Counted from the stretch's first letter, positions 12,408-30,880 are shown. The stretch is 64,000 bases of DNA from Zingiber officinale (GCF_018446385.1 NC_056000.1:48020722-48084721); one strand, 5' to 3'. Notes: a model not told the origin generated them from the letters alone. Numbers and translations: made by a program.

Positions 12408-13100
12408 TAATAGTTTGAGGAACTATAAACTTTGGTGTTTGCCTTCGAGTATTTGAGTTTTTCAATATCAACTTCCACACTTTTTTCTGAGAAGTGATAG
12501 TTGCTTCGGTTTTTCCTTTTGAATATCTTTTTCATGTATTGTAAACGAAGAGCAAGTGTTATCGGTTTGTATAGAAAACACCAGTGTTTTGGTTTCGACA
12601 ATGCATTTATATAGGTAGGTCTCTGCTCTCAAATGGGAATTCATCTTCACATATCAAGGGCACAAGGTAAACAAAGGAAGTCGTTCTTATTTGAATATGA
12701 GATTAATTAGGGTTTTTATGACCTCTCTTTCCACTACAATATCGCAAAACAAACAAACAAAGTCGTTGCCCCTTGTTTTTCCTCCAAATAATTAGGGATG
12801 AATTTCTCCTCAATTTTATTCTATTGAGGGATCCACTGTGGAAACCCTTTTTGTTTTCCTTTTTCGGTCGCGAGGTAAACAGAGGCTTAAGTCGCCTAGT
12901 TGTCGCCAGACTTGAGCCTAGGTTGCTAGAATTGAGCCCATGTATGACTTAGCTAGCTATAGTTTGATCTTGCATGTAGTTAGTAGACTGAGAGCACTTG
13001 GGGATGGACATCACTTGATATATTAATTAGTTTAATAAGAAAAATTAAATTCATAATCACATCAATATATTTTATTTTATTTTGATTTAGAAAAAACCAT
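12408..13100. other. Intergenic region, no gene seen
   Basis: Two overlapping minus-strand frames (12386-12650) lack any recognisable domain or splice support. I see no gene here, only unclassified sequence between the LTR end and an AT-rich repeat. Confidence 0.5.
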
Positions 13101-13503
13101 TTTACATCGAATTAAAATTGTAAATTTCTCTCTCCCTTCCCCCTCTCTCTCACATTCAAATCCCGTTTCTACTTTTTTTTTTTCTTTGTTTTTTTTCTTT
13201 TATTTAATTATTATTTAGTTTTAGTTTTTAATTAATTTTATTTATTATTTTTCATTAACACTTATATATTTTTTATTTATTAAATTTTTATTTAGTTTTA
13301 TTTTTTAATTAATTTTGTTTATTATTTTTTCATTAATACTTATATATATTTTTAAATTTTATTTAAGTTTTATTTAGTTGTATTTTTAATTAATTTTTTT
13401 TATTATTTTTTTAATTTTTTTAATTTTTATTTAGTTTTATTTCTTTAATCAATTTTATTTATTTATTTTTATCAATTTTTTTTATTTTTATATAATTTTT
13501 AAC

Positions 13504-13893
13504 ATATGTTAGAATCTTTCTTTCTTTAAATTATCTTCCTAATTCGATATTTAAATTATCCTCATCTAATTCTTGACACATATCAGAGCATTCTCTCCCT
13601 TTAAATCATCTCTTCCTCTAACCCTTACACATAACACATGTCAGAATCTCTCACAATCTTTAAATTACCCATCATCCAACCATTGACACCTGTCAAAACA
13701 CCCACTCCCTTTAAATTACCCCTCTTCAACGCTTGACATATGTCAGAACCTCCTCTCCCTTTAAATTACCCCCTTCCAACCCTTGACATATGTCAAAATC
13801 TCTCATCCCTTTAAATTACTCCCATTCCAATCCTTGACACATGTTAAAATCTCTCATCACTTTAACTGACCCCCTTCCAACCCTTGACACTAC
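13504..13893. repeat. Tandem repeat, about 50-bp unit, seven imperfect copies
   Basis: Each unit reads roughly ATGTCAGAATCTCTC, then CCTTTAAATTACCCC, then TTCCAACCCTTGAC. The ends of successive copies (CTTGACACATGTCA-like) are easily followed by eye from 13504 to 13893. Confidence 0.75.
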
Positions 13894-14320
13894 TCGTTAT
13901 AGGACACATGTTCATTTGTGGTACGAAGTAATACGTATACCACCACCAAACACGTCGGGAGCATAATTTGGAGACAATATTGATTAAAATTTCTATTTTT
14001 ATATATTTTTGTGTTTTTTTGTATTATTGCATGTACCCTTCATTGAAAAAAAATGTTTGTTCCTAAGTTATGAATGTGTTCACTATTAATTGTTAATATT
14101 TTTGTTAGTTTTAAATATATAATTTTTATTTTGATCCATATTTTTATACTTTTTAAATTTTTTATAAATAATAACTCTTAAAATTTACAACTAAAAATAA
14201 ACAAAAGATTATAAATATATAAAAAAAAAGTATTAAAAAAATAAAATTGATAAAAAACTGATTAAAAAATAAAATCAATAAAAAACAATAAAACTTAAAA
14301 AAATAATAAATTGAAAAAAA

Positions 14321-15857
14321 TATTGGTGTAATATTCCCTAGGTCAAGGTTGACCTGGTTGACTAAACTTGAGAAGGCTCAAGCTTGAATCTTGATATTTG
14401 AGTTTCGATGTTTGACAATACATGGAGATTGCAGGTGCAATTGTTCATATGAGGAGATTGTTGGTACAATTCTCCGTTGGTCAAGGTTGGCCAATTAGAT
14501 GTGAAGAAGAGTCAAGTATGTTAAGACTAACTGGATACTTGACTGAAAAGTCCTGGTGAGTGAAGCCAGGTGAAAGACCTAATGAGTGAAGCTAGGCGGA
14601 TGTGAAAAACCTAGTGAGTGAAGCTAGGCAATATGAAAACCCTAGTGAGTGAAGCTAGGTGAATGTCCTGGTGAGTGAAGCCAAGCAGTTAAAAAATCCT
14701 GGTGAGTGAAGCTAGGTGAAATATATAGTGAGTGAAGCTAGGCAGAAGGGAAGTCCTGGTGAGTGAAGCTAGACACGTGAAAATCCAGGTGGGTCAAGGT
14801 TGACCGGACACTTGGTATTGAGAAGTCCAAGTAGGTCAAAGGGTTGACTGGATACTTGGCACGAGGAGAAAAGTCCAAGTGGGTCAAAGGAATTGACCAG
14901 ACACTTGGTGAGGAAGTCCTAGCGGGTCGAGGGTGACCAGACATTAGGCATGATGTACCAACAGGTCATGGTTGACCGAATATTGGTTTTAGAGGACTTT
15001 GGACTTGTTTGGGCAAGAAATCATGATCTGGATCGATCAACCGATCGATTGGCTCATGCCCAATCGATCGGTTGATCGATTGGGTGAGTCCCTTGAAGTA
15101 TCTCCTTCCCAATCGATCAATGGATCGATTGGGAAGCCGATGCAGTCGCACAGAGCGTCTCCCAATCGATCAGCCGATCGATTGAGAGCCTCCAATCGAT
15201 CGGTTGATCGATTGGGAGGTAGAAATCGTGTAGGAACGCTTGAATCGATCAGGCAATCGATTCAAGCGAGTTCCTTAGAGCACAGAGGCGCTTTGGATCG
15301 ATCGACCGATCGATCCAAAGCCTCCCCAATCGATTGGGATCTGACCGTTGGTGCTGGATAAAGTCGTTGCGAGCGTTTTCTCCAGCACTCTTCACCCGAT
15401 TCTCTACAGATCCTCACAGCGCTTTCTCCACATCTAATAGCCAGTTCTTGGAGGCTCTTGGAAACTAGTGTTGGTGCACTTCCAAGGTTCAAGAGACAAC
15501 AAGCAAGAAGAAAGGCAAGATAGGATTTCTACCATGTAAATATTGTAAGATTTACTGTTTTATCAGCTTGTAGTTTGTTCTTCTTGTGTATCTTTGTGTG
15601 TGAGTCCTGTACATGCTTCTCTGCCTTCGGTAGTTACCGTAGAGGAGTGTTTTCATAGTGGAGAGTGCGTGTCGTGCGTGGATCCTTGGATTAGTCATCT
15701 CTTCTTGAGGTGGATACCAAGTAAATCCTTCGTGTTAGCGTTGTATTTGTGTTTCTTATATTTTCCGCTGCATATCATCACCAAGAAACAAGCGACGACA
15801 AGACGACGAGTGCACGATGAGCTATTCATCCCCCTCTAGCATATTTCGACCCTAACA
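14321..15857 (+). mobile_element. Solo LTR, 1537 bp, in an A-rich target
   Basis: It starts TATTGGTGTAATATTCC followed by GGTCAAGGTTGACC and ends CGACCCTAACA. It is flanked by AAAAA on both sides (14316-14320, 15858-15862), which is consistent with a target duplication but weak because the target is A-rich. At 14550-14790 the word AGTGAAGCCAGGTGAA repeats. At 15020-15330 lie paired ATCGATC/GATCGAT palindromes. Its last 190 bases match the LTR ends near 4123 and 12407, so it is the same broad family. The frames here (for example 14999-15361) only translate the palindromes. Confidence 0.7.
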
Positions 15858-16176
15858 AAAAATACAAGTATTATGAAAAAAATAATAAATAAAATTAATT
15901 GTAAAATAAAATTAAATTTATATAAATTTAAAAATAAAATATTGATAAAAAATAATAAATAAAATTGATTAAAAAATAAAATTAAATAAAAATTAAATAA
16001 AATTGGAAAAAATATCATATTGATAAAAAATAATAAATTGAATTAATAAAAAATATAATTAAATAAAAACTAAATAAAATTAAAAATATACTTGAGCTAT
16101 TTAAATAAAACTAATTAAAAAATAAAACTAAATGAAAAATAATAAAATAAAACGAAAGGGTAGAAATGTTATTTGG

Positions 16177-16179
<3 letters not shown>

Positions 16180-16211
<32 letters not shown>
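16180..16211. repeat. (GA)n microsatellite
   Basis: An uninterrupted AG dinucleotide run of about 15 units inside the right arm of the AT-rich repeat. Confidence 0.9.
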
Positions 16212-16216
<5 letters not shown>

Positions 16217-16339
16217 GTGTTAGATGAAGAGAGGGATTTTCAATCTCTCATACGAGAGAGAAGTGGGGATGGAAAAAAAAATAATAATTAAAAACTATAC
16301 TTCAATATAAAGTTTTAAAACTATATAACATATGTTAGT

Positions 16340-17060
16340 AGTCAATAATCAAGAAGTCAAATCACAATTGTATGTGAATCATTAATAAATAATATTGATC
16401 AGGTTTGAAAATGGGAAAAATAGAGAAGAGATTTTCGACGTTAGTCCTTCGATATTGAAGTAAGTCATCGGAAAGATGAAAGAAGACGAAATAATAGTGA
16501 GCACAAGTATGAATAGTAAATAATGTGTACATCCGTTGATGCATAGACCCTCCTTTATATAGTGCCTCAGCGGGTGACATGTACGCTCCTAGAGTCGTAT
16601 GCATATTCTCCAATTTATCATATGAAAGGACCTGTCAGGAGAGTACTTTTGACACTATACTTTAACATGACATGCATATCCCTGATAAAATGATAGAAAC
16701 TTCCGTCGTACGATCTGTCTATTGACCATACCTTGTGTCAACGACACTATCTTCTAAAAGGGTATTAAGAGATATATCAATGATCCCTCTGCTCGGCCTA
16801 GCGAGATAGCCGCTTGGCTAGGAAGTCCTCCGCTCGGTCGGACTCGATTGCTCTTCCCTGCGATGATTCGACTCGATAGATTATTTCAACCCGACCGGAC
16901 TAACACTCCGATCATCCCAACGTTCATATGCTCTGTGAAGAGTGCCTGATGATCATGACTAAGGGGCGCTCTGTTTGGACCAGCTCTTTGTCGGTCAGGC
17001 GTTTCATGTCTGATCGATAGCTGTAGGAGTGCTCCGCTCAGCTCTCCTTTGATTAGCATA
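16340..17060 (-). mobile_element. LTR-like fragment, minus orientation
   Basis: On the minus strand a TATA motif (CTATATAAAGGAGGG, near 16550) sits inside sequence with CCGACCGAGCGGA-type words (16800-16850), a style common to plant Gypsy LTRs. A similar layout occurs at about 48550-49950. No boundaries or target duplication could be fixed. The frame at 16362-16613 has no known similarity. Confidence 0.35.
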
Positions 17061-17748
17061 TTGACTTTTTGATGTTAATTTTCTTGACTTTGACCTCTAG
17101 TTAGTTACTATTTTGATCTTTTGATTTATACTTATTGGATCACTTTTTATCACAGCATCATATATGATTGAGTCACATATTTTGATATTCAAGTAAATTT
17201 TAAACAGTGCATTATTGGGCGCTGCCTAAATTATTTATCATACCGCAGCACGCTCAAAACATGTCTATTCGTATTATTATACCGGTTTCTACACTGTTCA
17301 CCATGCCAGTGCTTTTTCTAAAGTCTACGATATAATTAATATAACGAACAACTTGTATTATTATATTTTGATAATTTATTAAATCACGCATCTAAAATTT
17401 TAAAATATCTAAATAACACATGCTCTAGTCGAGGCGGTCCAACTATTAGCGGCCCGTTAGAACGGTCTACACGGTTACGGTTAGGTGGCCGCTTAAATAC
17501 ACAATGACGGTCCAACTTATTTTTTTATTAAAATATTTTTTTTAAAAAAAATATTTTTTTAATACCAGATATCCCAATCCAATTAATCCTGTAATTTAAA
17601 TATTTAAGAATTATTATTATTTTAAACTGCCACCTTGTACTTGTCAACAGTCTTTTTGCCCGGTTATCCTTTAGCTGACGTGGCCTACCACTCCTTTTTT
17701 ACTACCACCGCCCAGATCACATCTCACTCGTCTAATACCGTCTCTAAA
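17061..17748. other. Upstream region of the P450 gene
   Basis: AT-rich intergenic sequence with no coding signal seen. The last 100 bases are C-rich (CACCGCCCAGATCACATCTC) and probably form the 5' leader of the P450 gene. No convincing TATA box was fixed. Confidence 0.4.
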
Positions 17749-20089
17749 ATGTCCTTGGTAGCGTGTTCATGGAGCGCTGCGGTCTGGGCCGCGGCGGGGC
17801 TTCTGGCGGCGTTGGCCGCGGTGGCCTTTAACTGGGCCTGGTGGCGGCCGAGGCGCCTGGAGCGAGCACTCCGGGCGCAGGGACTCCGAGGCACCCCTTA
17901 CCGCTTCCTCCACGGCGACCTCCCGGAGGAGGGCCGCCTCAACGCCGACGCACTCTCCAAGCCCATGCCGCTCTCCCACGACGTCGCTGCGCGCGCCGTT
18001 CCCTTTCTCCACCGCGCCATGAGTGAGTTCGGTAGGTAGCCGGCTCCTCTTCTCCGCCCGCAACGCGGTGTGCTCTAACTGCTTGATGGATTCGCAGGGA
18101 GCACGTCGTTCAGCTGGTACGGGACTACGCCTCGAATCACCGTTACAGATCTGGATTCGATCAACGAGATTTTTCTGGACAAATTTGGACGATTTGGGCG
18201 ATTTGGAAATGTGCACCCCATTGGCCGGTTTTTGTCTACCGGACTCATAAGCTACGAAGGCGCGAAGTGGATCAAGCATAGGAGGATCCTCAACCCCGCT
18301 TTCCACGCCGAGAAGCTGAAGGTCAGCGAAAACCCTTAATTGCAATACCATCTCAGTTCCACTTTCCTTGCAATTTACGAATCCACGCGAATAAAAATTT
18401 TGTGCGGCTTTTCTTTGGTTGGATTATAGCGGATGTTGCCGGCATTTTCTGCTTGTTGTAGCGATTTGGTGAGCAGATGGGAGGGTTTGATCGGTTCAGA
18501 GGATTATTGTGAATTAGATGTTTGGCCTCAATTGCAATATTTTACTGGAGATGTGATTTCAAGAGCAGCGTTTGGTAGCAATTATGAAGAAGGTAGACGA
18601 ATATTTCAACTTCAATCTCAGATAGCTGACCTCGTAATCAATGCTATCCAAACTGTGTATATCCCGGGTTCCAGGTGATATGAACTTCTCCTTGGATTAC
18701 TTAACTATTTGGTGCTCGCTATATGAACTTTTCGTATTACAGTATGAAATGATAATTGAGCTCTATGCCAAACCACATCGAAACTAATCGAAACTAATAT
18801 CAATTCCATTTAGAACATTCAAAGTATGTTTCATTTATTATCCTTTTATCCCTCGCACCTTTTAACTTCTCATTTACTTGTGTATAGTATCTGTTACTTA
18901 CCCATTTAGTCATTCCGTTGAATTGTACCTTATTGCTCATGAATAGGAAAAAAAATTTGATGCGTGAGCCAACTGAAGGGAAAATCGATGCTTAAAGTTA
19001 GACATTCTTGGGCTGTGTTTCAAAATCTTGACTTGCCTTGTACCATGGTGAATTTGGTTGTTGGTTACGGTGATTTCAAAATGTTATAGAAAGAACTCAT
19101 TTTATAGATTTATTGTTGAATAAAGAAAGACAAAAACAGTTGAGAGAGTATGACTGATTATCGTCTGTTATACAGGTTCCTGCCCACCCCGATGAACAAT
19201 AAAATTAAAGGTGTCGATGGGGAGATTGGAATGCTTTTAAAAGATATACTGAGAAAGCGAGAAGAGGCTTTGAAAATGGGTGAAGCAAGCAGTGATGACC
19301 TTTTGGGCTTGCTGATGGAATCCAATATGAAACAATACAGAGAACATGGGAACAACAAGGATGTTGGGATGACCATTGAAGAGGTAATAGCTGAATGCAA
19401 GCTATTTTACTTTGCAGGGCAAGAAACGACATCGGTGTTATTGACATGGACAATGGTAGTCTTGAGCATGCACCCTGACTGGCAAACAAAGGCCAGAGAG
19501 GAGGTTCTTCAAGTCTTTGGGCAACGCAAACCAGAGCTTGATGGATTGAATCACTTAAAGATTGTAAGTCTTCAGTGACACTTTGTGGACATGCTTTATC
19601 GGTTAGCACACAGAATTAAACATCACGGTAAAATTCCATTTAACTCTCAAATGTATATGATAGGTGACAATGATTCTATATGAGGTTCTTAGACTTTACC
19701 CACCCTTGCCTCTCATGCGAAGAAGAACAAACAAGACAATAAAGATTGGAAATATAATCTGTCCACCAGGATCACTGCTTGCCTTGCCTGTGATCTCCAT
19801 TCACCACGACCCAAATTTCTGGGGCAACACTGCCAACGAATTCAAACCGGAGAGATTTGCTGAAGGGATCGCCAATGCGTCGAAAGATCAGGTTGCTTTC
19901 TTTCCATTTAGTGGGGGACCTCGAGTTTGTATCGGACAAAACTTTGCATTGCTAGAGGCTAAGATGTTTCTGAGTATGATTCTTCAACGCTTTTCGTTTG
20001 AACTCTCTCCAGCTTATGCTCATGCTCCTCGTCTTATTGTAACTCTACAACCTCAGTATGGTGCTCCATTAAGGTTGCATAAGCTGTAG
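17749..20089 (+). CDS. Cytochrome P450, CYP72A-type (five exons)
   Basis: Predicted microsomal monooxygenase. Exons 17749-18031, 18098-18321, 18430-18674, 19176-19563 and 19664-20089 sum to 1566 nt, giving 521 residues, the usual CYP72A length. All introns are GT-AG. Visible features: an N-terminal hydrophobic anchor (about residues 5-30); the family block [19 protein letters not shown]; the I-helix oxygen-binding motif AGQETT (331-336); ExxR EVLR (387-390); PERF (442-445); and the haem loop [14 protein letters not shown] with ligand Cys469. CYP72 members oxidise terpenoids and hormones (for example secologanin synthase and gibberellin oxidases), but the substrate here cannot be read from sequence. 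CYP709 is a less likely alternative. The gene converges on the MAP-kinase gene; the stop codons are 555 bp apart. It appears intact. Confidence 0.9.
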
Positions 20090-20644
20090 ATGTGATGTCT
20101 CATGTAACAATTTCGAAATGGAGATCTGGTTGCCTCCTGTTGTCCAACCAAAAAATTATATCCTAGTTACAGAACCAACATGTGTGTTCTGTGAATATTT
20201 TGTTACTGTGAATGCACTAGCAGTTTGTCTGGAAAAACAATGAATGATCAATGATAGTTCATCAAGTGATGCATTTCTACGTGCAACTAGTTTTGGATTG
20301 TAGTTTCTTCTTCATTGTGTCAAGGAATTCCAACCTCATCATCACATCCGACGCTCATAACAAACAGCATAAACAGTTCGGTATATAACAGAGGTACTCT
20401 CGTCGGAGGACTTCACAATTACATCCAATTATATAACAAGAAAGGCAAAATTCAAACAACTTGTAGATTGAAATTATTTATCTCACTAGGATCATGCTCG
20501 GTAAGAGAAAGTAGAAACTTAGCGACTGATTTTTTGCAACTCTTATTCACACATATTTCGGTTTCTCGATTGTTAAACTCAAGCATTTACAATGGCTCTA
20601 CTTTCAGCAAGATGAAGGAACCCTTTTGGGCCAGTCGTTACGCA
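20090..20644. other. Shared 3' region between convergent P450 and MAP-kinase genes
   Basis: Both genes end here, so the stretch should hold both 3' untranslated regions. The plus-strand frame at 20315-20659 has no known domain and overlaps the kinase stop, so it is not called. No repeat was seen. Confidence 0.5.
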
Positions 20645-26442
<5,798 letters not shown>

Positions 26443-27000
26443 TTTCCGAATTCCAAGCAGTCCAAGATCCCTCCTTGCTCACTTGTCCGACTCTTTGCCC
26501 TCCTCACCAGCACACTTCTTCGCACCGATCGCCGAAGAACTCAGAAACAGATGACCGGAGATTAAATCAACCACATTTGCCCCACCCTACCCTAGCTCCG
26601 AATCACAGACCAAAAATCCCGCTCCGACTTCCTCGAATCCTCCGAATTACATAGAGAAGGGATCGAACACAAACTCAGACCTCAGCAAAACGCGAAGAAA
26701 GAGCACGCCCCACTCCGATCACAGAGAACGAAAACCAAGGCTCAAGCTCCTCTGCCGCATCGCCGCTTCGTCCCAAGATTTAACCTTTAGCTGTTTCCCC
26801 CAAATCGGCTCCTCCTGCGCTCAAAATTCCACCCAAAAGTTCCCCGAAACAACGCCCTCGAGATCAATCCTAAGATCTTCCGAATACATTAGCGATAATA
26901 AATCAGAGCACAACAACTCGAAACAAATCCTAATCTAATCCGAAAGAGAAAGAGAGACAGAGTGGAGGTGAGTGCGGTGTGGTGGCCTTGTCGAAGGACA
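26443..27000 (-). promoter_or_regulatory. 5' leader and proximal promoter of the MAP-kinase gene
   Basis: The stretch is notably richer in C and in short TCC/CTC words than the AT-rich flank beyond 27000, as expected for a 5' leader. No intron or TATA box could be assigned with certainty, so the transcription start is unknown. Confidence 0.35.
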
Positions 27001-28232
27001 TGGTTGATCTTTTTTCTGATTTATAACCAAAATTTTATTAGAACAAGTAGACGATACACGCATTATGCGTTTGATTAATTATAAATAAATAAATATAAAA
27101 TTATAAAGAGAAAGTTAGGGATTATTTTTAATGCGATCCTAGAAGTGTATTAATATTTTTAATATTTGTTATACTTATTTAGGATCCCTTAATATTAATT
27201 GACATTTAATTAAATTTTAATCCAAAATTAATTATTATAAATTGGAAAGGAGGAAAGCGGGGCTAGAGATATTTTAAGAGAAAGAGGTTAGATCAAAAGT
27301 AAATATTTAACTAAAATAAAATTTATTTATTTATGGAATGCTATGGTATATTTAGTGTGTTATTCTCATAATAAAACCTAAAGGATTATATTGATGAAAA
27401 CTTTTAAAGTTAAAAAAACTTCTTGTAAATTATCATCTTTATTTTTTATTTTTTTTATTTGTAAAGAAAAGTGATTTAGATATTCCTCAGAATCCGTCTT
27501 CAAATTATGTGAAATTATGTGAAGAAGTAATTATAAGATCAATTTATAATTAATCGTTAAATACCTTAAAGGTGGGAGAAATTCATATCCCTTATTCTAT
27601 TATAATAAAATTATCATTCTCGAATACTATGGGAACATCATATTTACTCTCATATAAAAAAATTGGGAAAATGTCATGCACAATTTTTACGTATTAAATG
27701 ATATGGCCATTTTTTAATATATAAAATTTGAATTTGTCACATTATAGATATTTTTTAAAATAATTTAGCGTATTAGACATTATTTAATTTTTTTCTAAAA
27801 ATATTGAAAATATTCAATTTAACTAGGTCGTTCATAATATTCAATACACCCATAACTTCATCTTAGAAAAAAAAATCTTCAAATTTAAAATATTTTCAAA
27901 TTTTATCTCTCTGTTCTATCTTAAAACCATAAATTTACTGTAATATATGGAAAAAAATAGTTATAAGTCAAAATTTTATATAATTAATATATTTTCTTCA
28001 ATAAGGAAAAAAAATAATCTGTTGTTCAATTTTAATTTGATTCCGTTAATTCTAAAATTATTTTTTAAAAAACGGTTAATTCAATTTAATTGGTATTTTA
28101 AAAGTCTAAATTCGATAAAATCGATTAAATTGAACATATCAATGCTTAATAATATATAACAATCGATAGTTATATTTGAACCGGAGTTTAAAATTCTTGA
28201 TTCGTGGCTCATTTTAATTGGCTCATGCTTAT
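27001..28232. other. AT-rich intergenic region
   Basis: No gene was seen. The part from about 27650 to 28190 is recognisably similar to 50035-50590, upstream of AGPL copy B, and so belongs to the duplicated block. The small frame at 27947-28159 is low-complexity AT-rich translation. Confidence 0.6.
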
Positions 28233-29832
28233 TGCTCTTATGATACTTTGGGAGCTAAAAAAGGATGATTAACTTTAATTATTTCATTGATAATAATTTA
28301 AAGTGAAAAATCCGAAACAATCATTAATATTATGATTTAATTTGTATCCATCTCTTTGAGATGATTAATCAATGATCCACATAGTACATATATTTTATTA
28401 TGACAAAACTCCTTCTCGAAAATAATTTGAAGATTAAGAAATTTCCTACAAGTTCATATACAAGAATACAATAAAAATAAGATGTAAATACATAATACAA
28501 TTGAGAATTAACCTTACTTTCTTGATCTCTTAATGCTTAAAATGTCTATTGTAGACTCAAAAATGCAGCGTCACTTCTCTTTGAGTCTTCTAAGAACCGA
28601 TGGTGAAGAGTGGAGAAGAAGAGATTTTTGAATCCAACGAAAGCACCTTTTATCGTGCTAATTATGATTCTCAATATATTAGTCATATCTCTAATCGATT
28701 GTCACGTCAGATCCAAGCAAACCCAGCCGTCTAAAGTCTAAACCTCACAATGACTCTTTTCTTCTTCTCTCAATTAATTAGTCAATCGATTACGAGACTT
28801 CTTGATTGATCACCCAATCGATTCATAAATCCACTGTTCATTCACGAACTTCTTCCAATCGATCACCTGATTGATTCACGTGGCTCAATCGATTACTTGA
28901 TTGATTCAGAAGCCCACAACTTATCGTGAGTTTCTCCCAATCGATTGGGCACTTTTCCAATCGATTCGCACAATAAAACACTGTGCTTGGCAAAAAAAAA
29001 AAACTCACTTTAATCAATTACCCAATCAATTGAAGAGGGTCGAATCAACTGGCTAATTGATTCAACACCTCTCTTTCTCGTGATTACAGCTACCAATCGA
29101 TCACTCGATCGATTGACTTTGGCCCAATTAATTATCCAATCGATTGTCCAACCCTAATTCACTTAACTCGAGTCTAGGGTTCCCTTCCCCAACATCCGGT
29201 CATCAGTGACCTATTAGAACTTCTTCACTAAGTGTTTGATTATCCTTTGACTCATTTGGACTTTTCATCTCATGCCAACTTGCTATTAGATTTTCGATTA
29301 CCAAGTGCGGTCCTTCCTGACTCACTTAGATTTTTCTCTTGCTTGACCGCAGTTAGGACTTTCCTCTTGCCAACGTGTAGTCCTTATTGACCTACTTGGA
29401 CTTTCATTTGCCTAACCATAATTAGGACCTCCCTTTGCCAATGTATGGTCTTCCTTGATCCACTTAGACTTCCCTTTGTCTACTGTAATTAGGACTTCCC
29501 TTTGTCAATATGTCGTTCTCCTTGATCCACTTAGACTTTCTTTTGCCTAACCACAGTTAAGACTTCCCTTTACCAACATGTGATCCTCCTTGACCCACTT
29601 GGATTTTGCTTTGCCTAACCTCCAGTTTAGAATTTTCCTAGTGAAATATCTGGTTCTCCATGACCTACTTGATTTCTCTCTCACACATTGTCAAGTATAC
29701 GGTTAACCTTGCCTACTTGACTATTTCTTATATATTGTCTAAAACATATTGTCCAAACATCGAAATTCAAATCTGAATCCACTTGATCTTAGTTAACTGG
29801 TCAACTTTGACCCGAGAACGATTGCACCAACA
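28233..29832 (-). mobile_element. LTR, minus orientation, with CGATTGG-rich middle
   Basis: Read on the minus strand it starts TGTTGGTGCAATCG, followed by GGTCAAAGTTGACC. The 28690-29160 stretch is full of CCAATCGATT words and near-palindromes, as in the LTRs at 9485-12407 and 14321-15857. Its far end near 28233 contains AATCATCCTTTTTT like the other LTR ends. A polypurine tract (AAAAAAAGGAAGAT on the minus strand) sits just outside at 29833-29846, so this is a 3' LTR, not a solo LTR. Confidence 0.65.
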
Positions 29833-30085
29833 ATCTTCCTTTTTTTGATGTTTGATAAATATGTTTAAATTAGGCTAACCCATTAACCCAATTTCATCCC
29901 AAGTCAAAGCATGAATACAAATTTCTAACTTAAATCCTAAGTTATCTCCATTGATATGAAACATTTTCGGTAGAGCCTAAAAACAAAGTAATGAGATATT
30001 AGGTTTAAAATGGAAAATACTATATATTATTATGGAGATATTTGTATATCCTTTATATATATAACAATTGCTTATATTGCTCATG
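29833..30085 (-). mobile_element. Internal-domain remnant next to the LTR
   Basis: On the minus strand this matches the sequence just upstream of the 3' LTR at 9380-9484 (shared words CTTTGACTTGGGATGA-like and GGTTAGCCTAATTTAAACATAT-like). The same family therefore inserted here. The remainder of the element is missing, and duplicated-block sequence resumes at about 30090. Confidence 0.55.
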
Positions 30086-30880
30086 TCCAAAGAGCAATTG
30101 ATCAATCTACTCGACAAACAATTGATCGATGGATTTGATTATATGAATATTAAATTATTTTAATTTTTAACCTAATTAATTGATTTTTTATCGGTTCAAT
30201 TTATTTTATAGACAAGTTTGATCGGTTCATTTTGTCAAATTTTTGTTATCAATTTGATTTAGATTTAAGCTATTCGGTCGGTTATTTTTTTTTTATCAAT
30301 TTGATTTCGATTTAAACTATTTGGTCAATTTAATTATTAATTACATAAACTTTCACAAATATTCTAAATAACTAATCCTCCCATTTTTTTTAATATATAT
30401 AAAAAATTTGAATTTAACATATTATACATAATTTTTTAAAAGAAGTTACCCTTAATGTAATATTATTTTCTTAAAAATATTTAAAAACTTTTATTTAACC
30501 AGGTCTCTTATAATATTCCATCCATCTACAACTTAATCTTTCAGTTTGTAACAAAATCTTCAAATTTTAAACATTTCCAAATTTTATCTTTCTAAACTAT
30601 AAAATTACTTTAATATATGGAAAAATAGTTATAATTGAGACCAATTCATAAGAATGTCCAAATTTATATAATTTTTTTAGAAAAAAATAATTAATCTGTT
30701 CTACTGGTTTTGTGCCGAGTCTTACGAGGAATTAGCAACTGGATCTTCATGCCTATGCTGATATATATATATAATTATAAACTTCATGGCGATCTAGGCA
30801 AATCCCAATCTCCATCTTCTTCATCCTCTTCTTGTTATTCTTCCTTCTCCAGTTTTTTTTTATCTGCAATTGCATTCAAG
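30086..30880 (+). promoter_or_regulatory. Upstream region of AGPL copy A
   Basis: AT-rich sequence collinear with 52340-53058. A TATA-like run (ATATATATATATAATTATAA, 30761-30780) lies about 100 bases before the start codon. Copy B has a shorter GATATATAATTATAA at the same place. The 5' leader is TC-rich (CTTCTTCATCC). Confidence 0.45.

Larger units (their letters stand above)
13110..16300. repeat. AT-rich fold-back region with tandem 50-bp units, split by a solo LTR
   Basis: The left arm (13110-13500) starts with a C/T-rich CTCTCTC stretch and runs into T-rich sequence with many TTTTATTTAATT-like words. The right arm (14130-14320 plus 15863-16300) is the approximate reverse complement: A-rich words ending in GA-rich sequence with GGGATTTTCAATCTCTC. 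Between the arms lie seven imperfect 50-bp tandem units. The arrangement suggests a fold-back or MITE-like DNA element, but no clean terminal repeat or target duplication was found. Confidence 0.4.

Noticed and set aside
14999-15361. 120-residue frame with repeated NRSIDRLG words
   Set aside because: It only reads through the ATCGATC palindromes of a solo LTR; the opposite strand gives similar peptides.
16362-16613. 83-residue minus-strand frame
   Set aside because: It lies in LTR-like sequence around a TATA motif and has no similarity I recognise.
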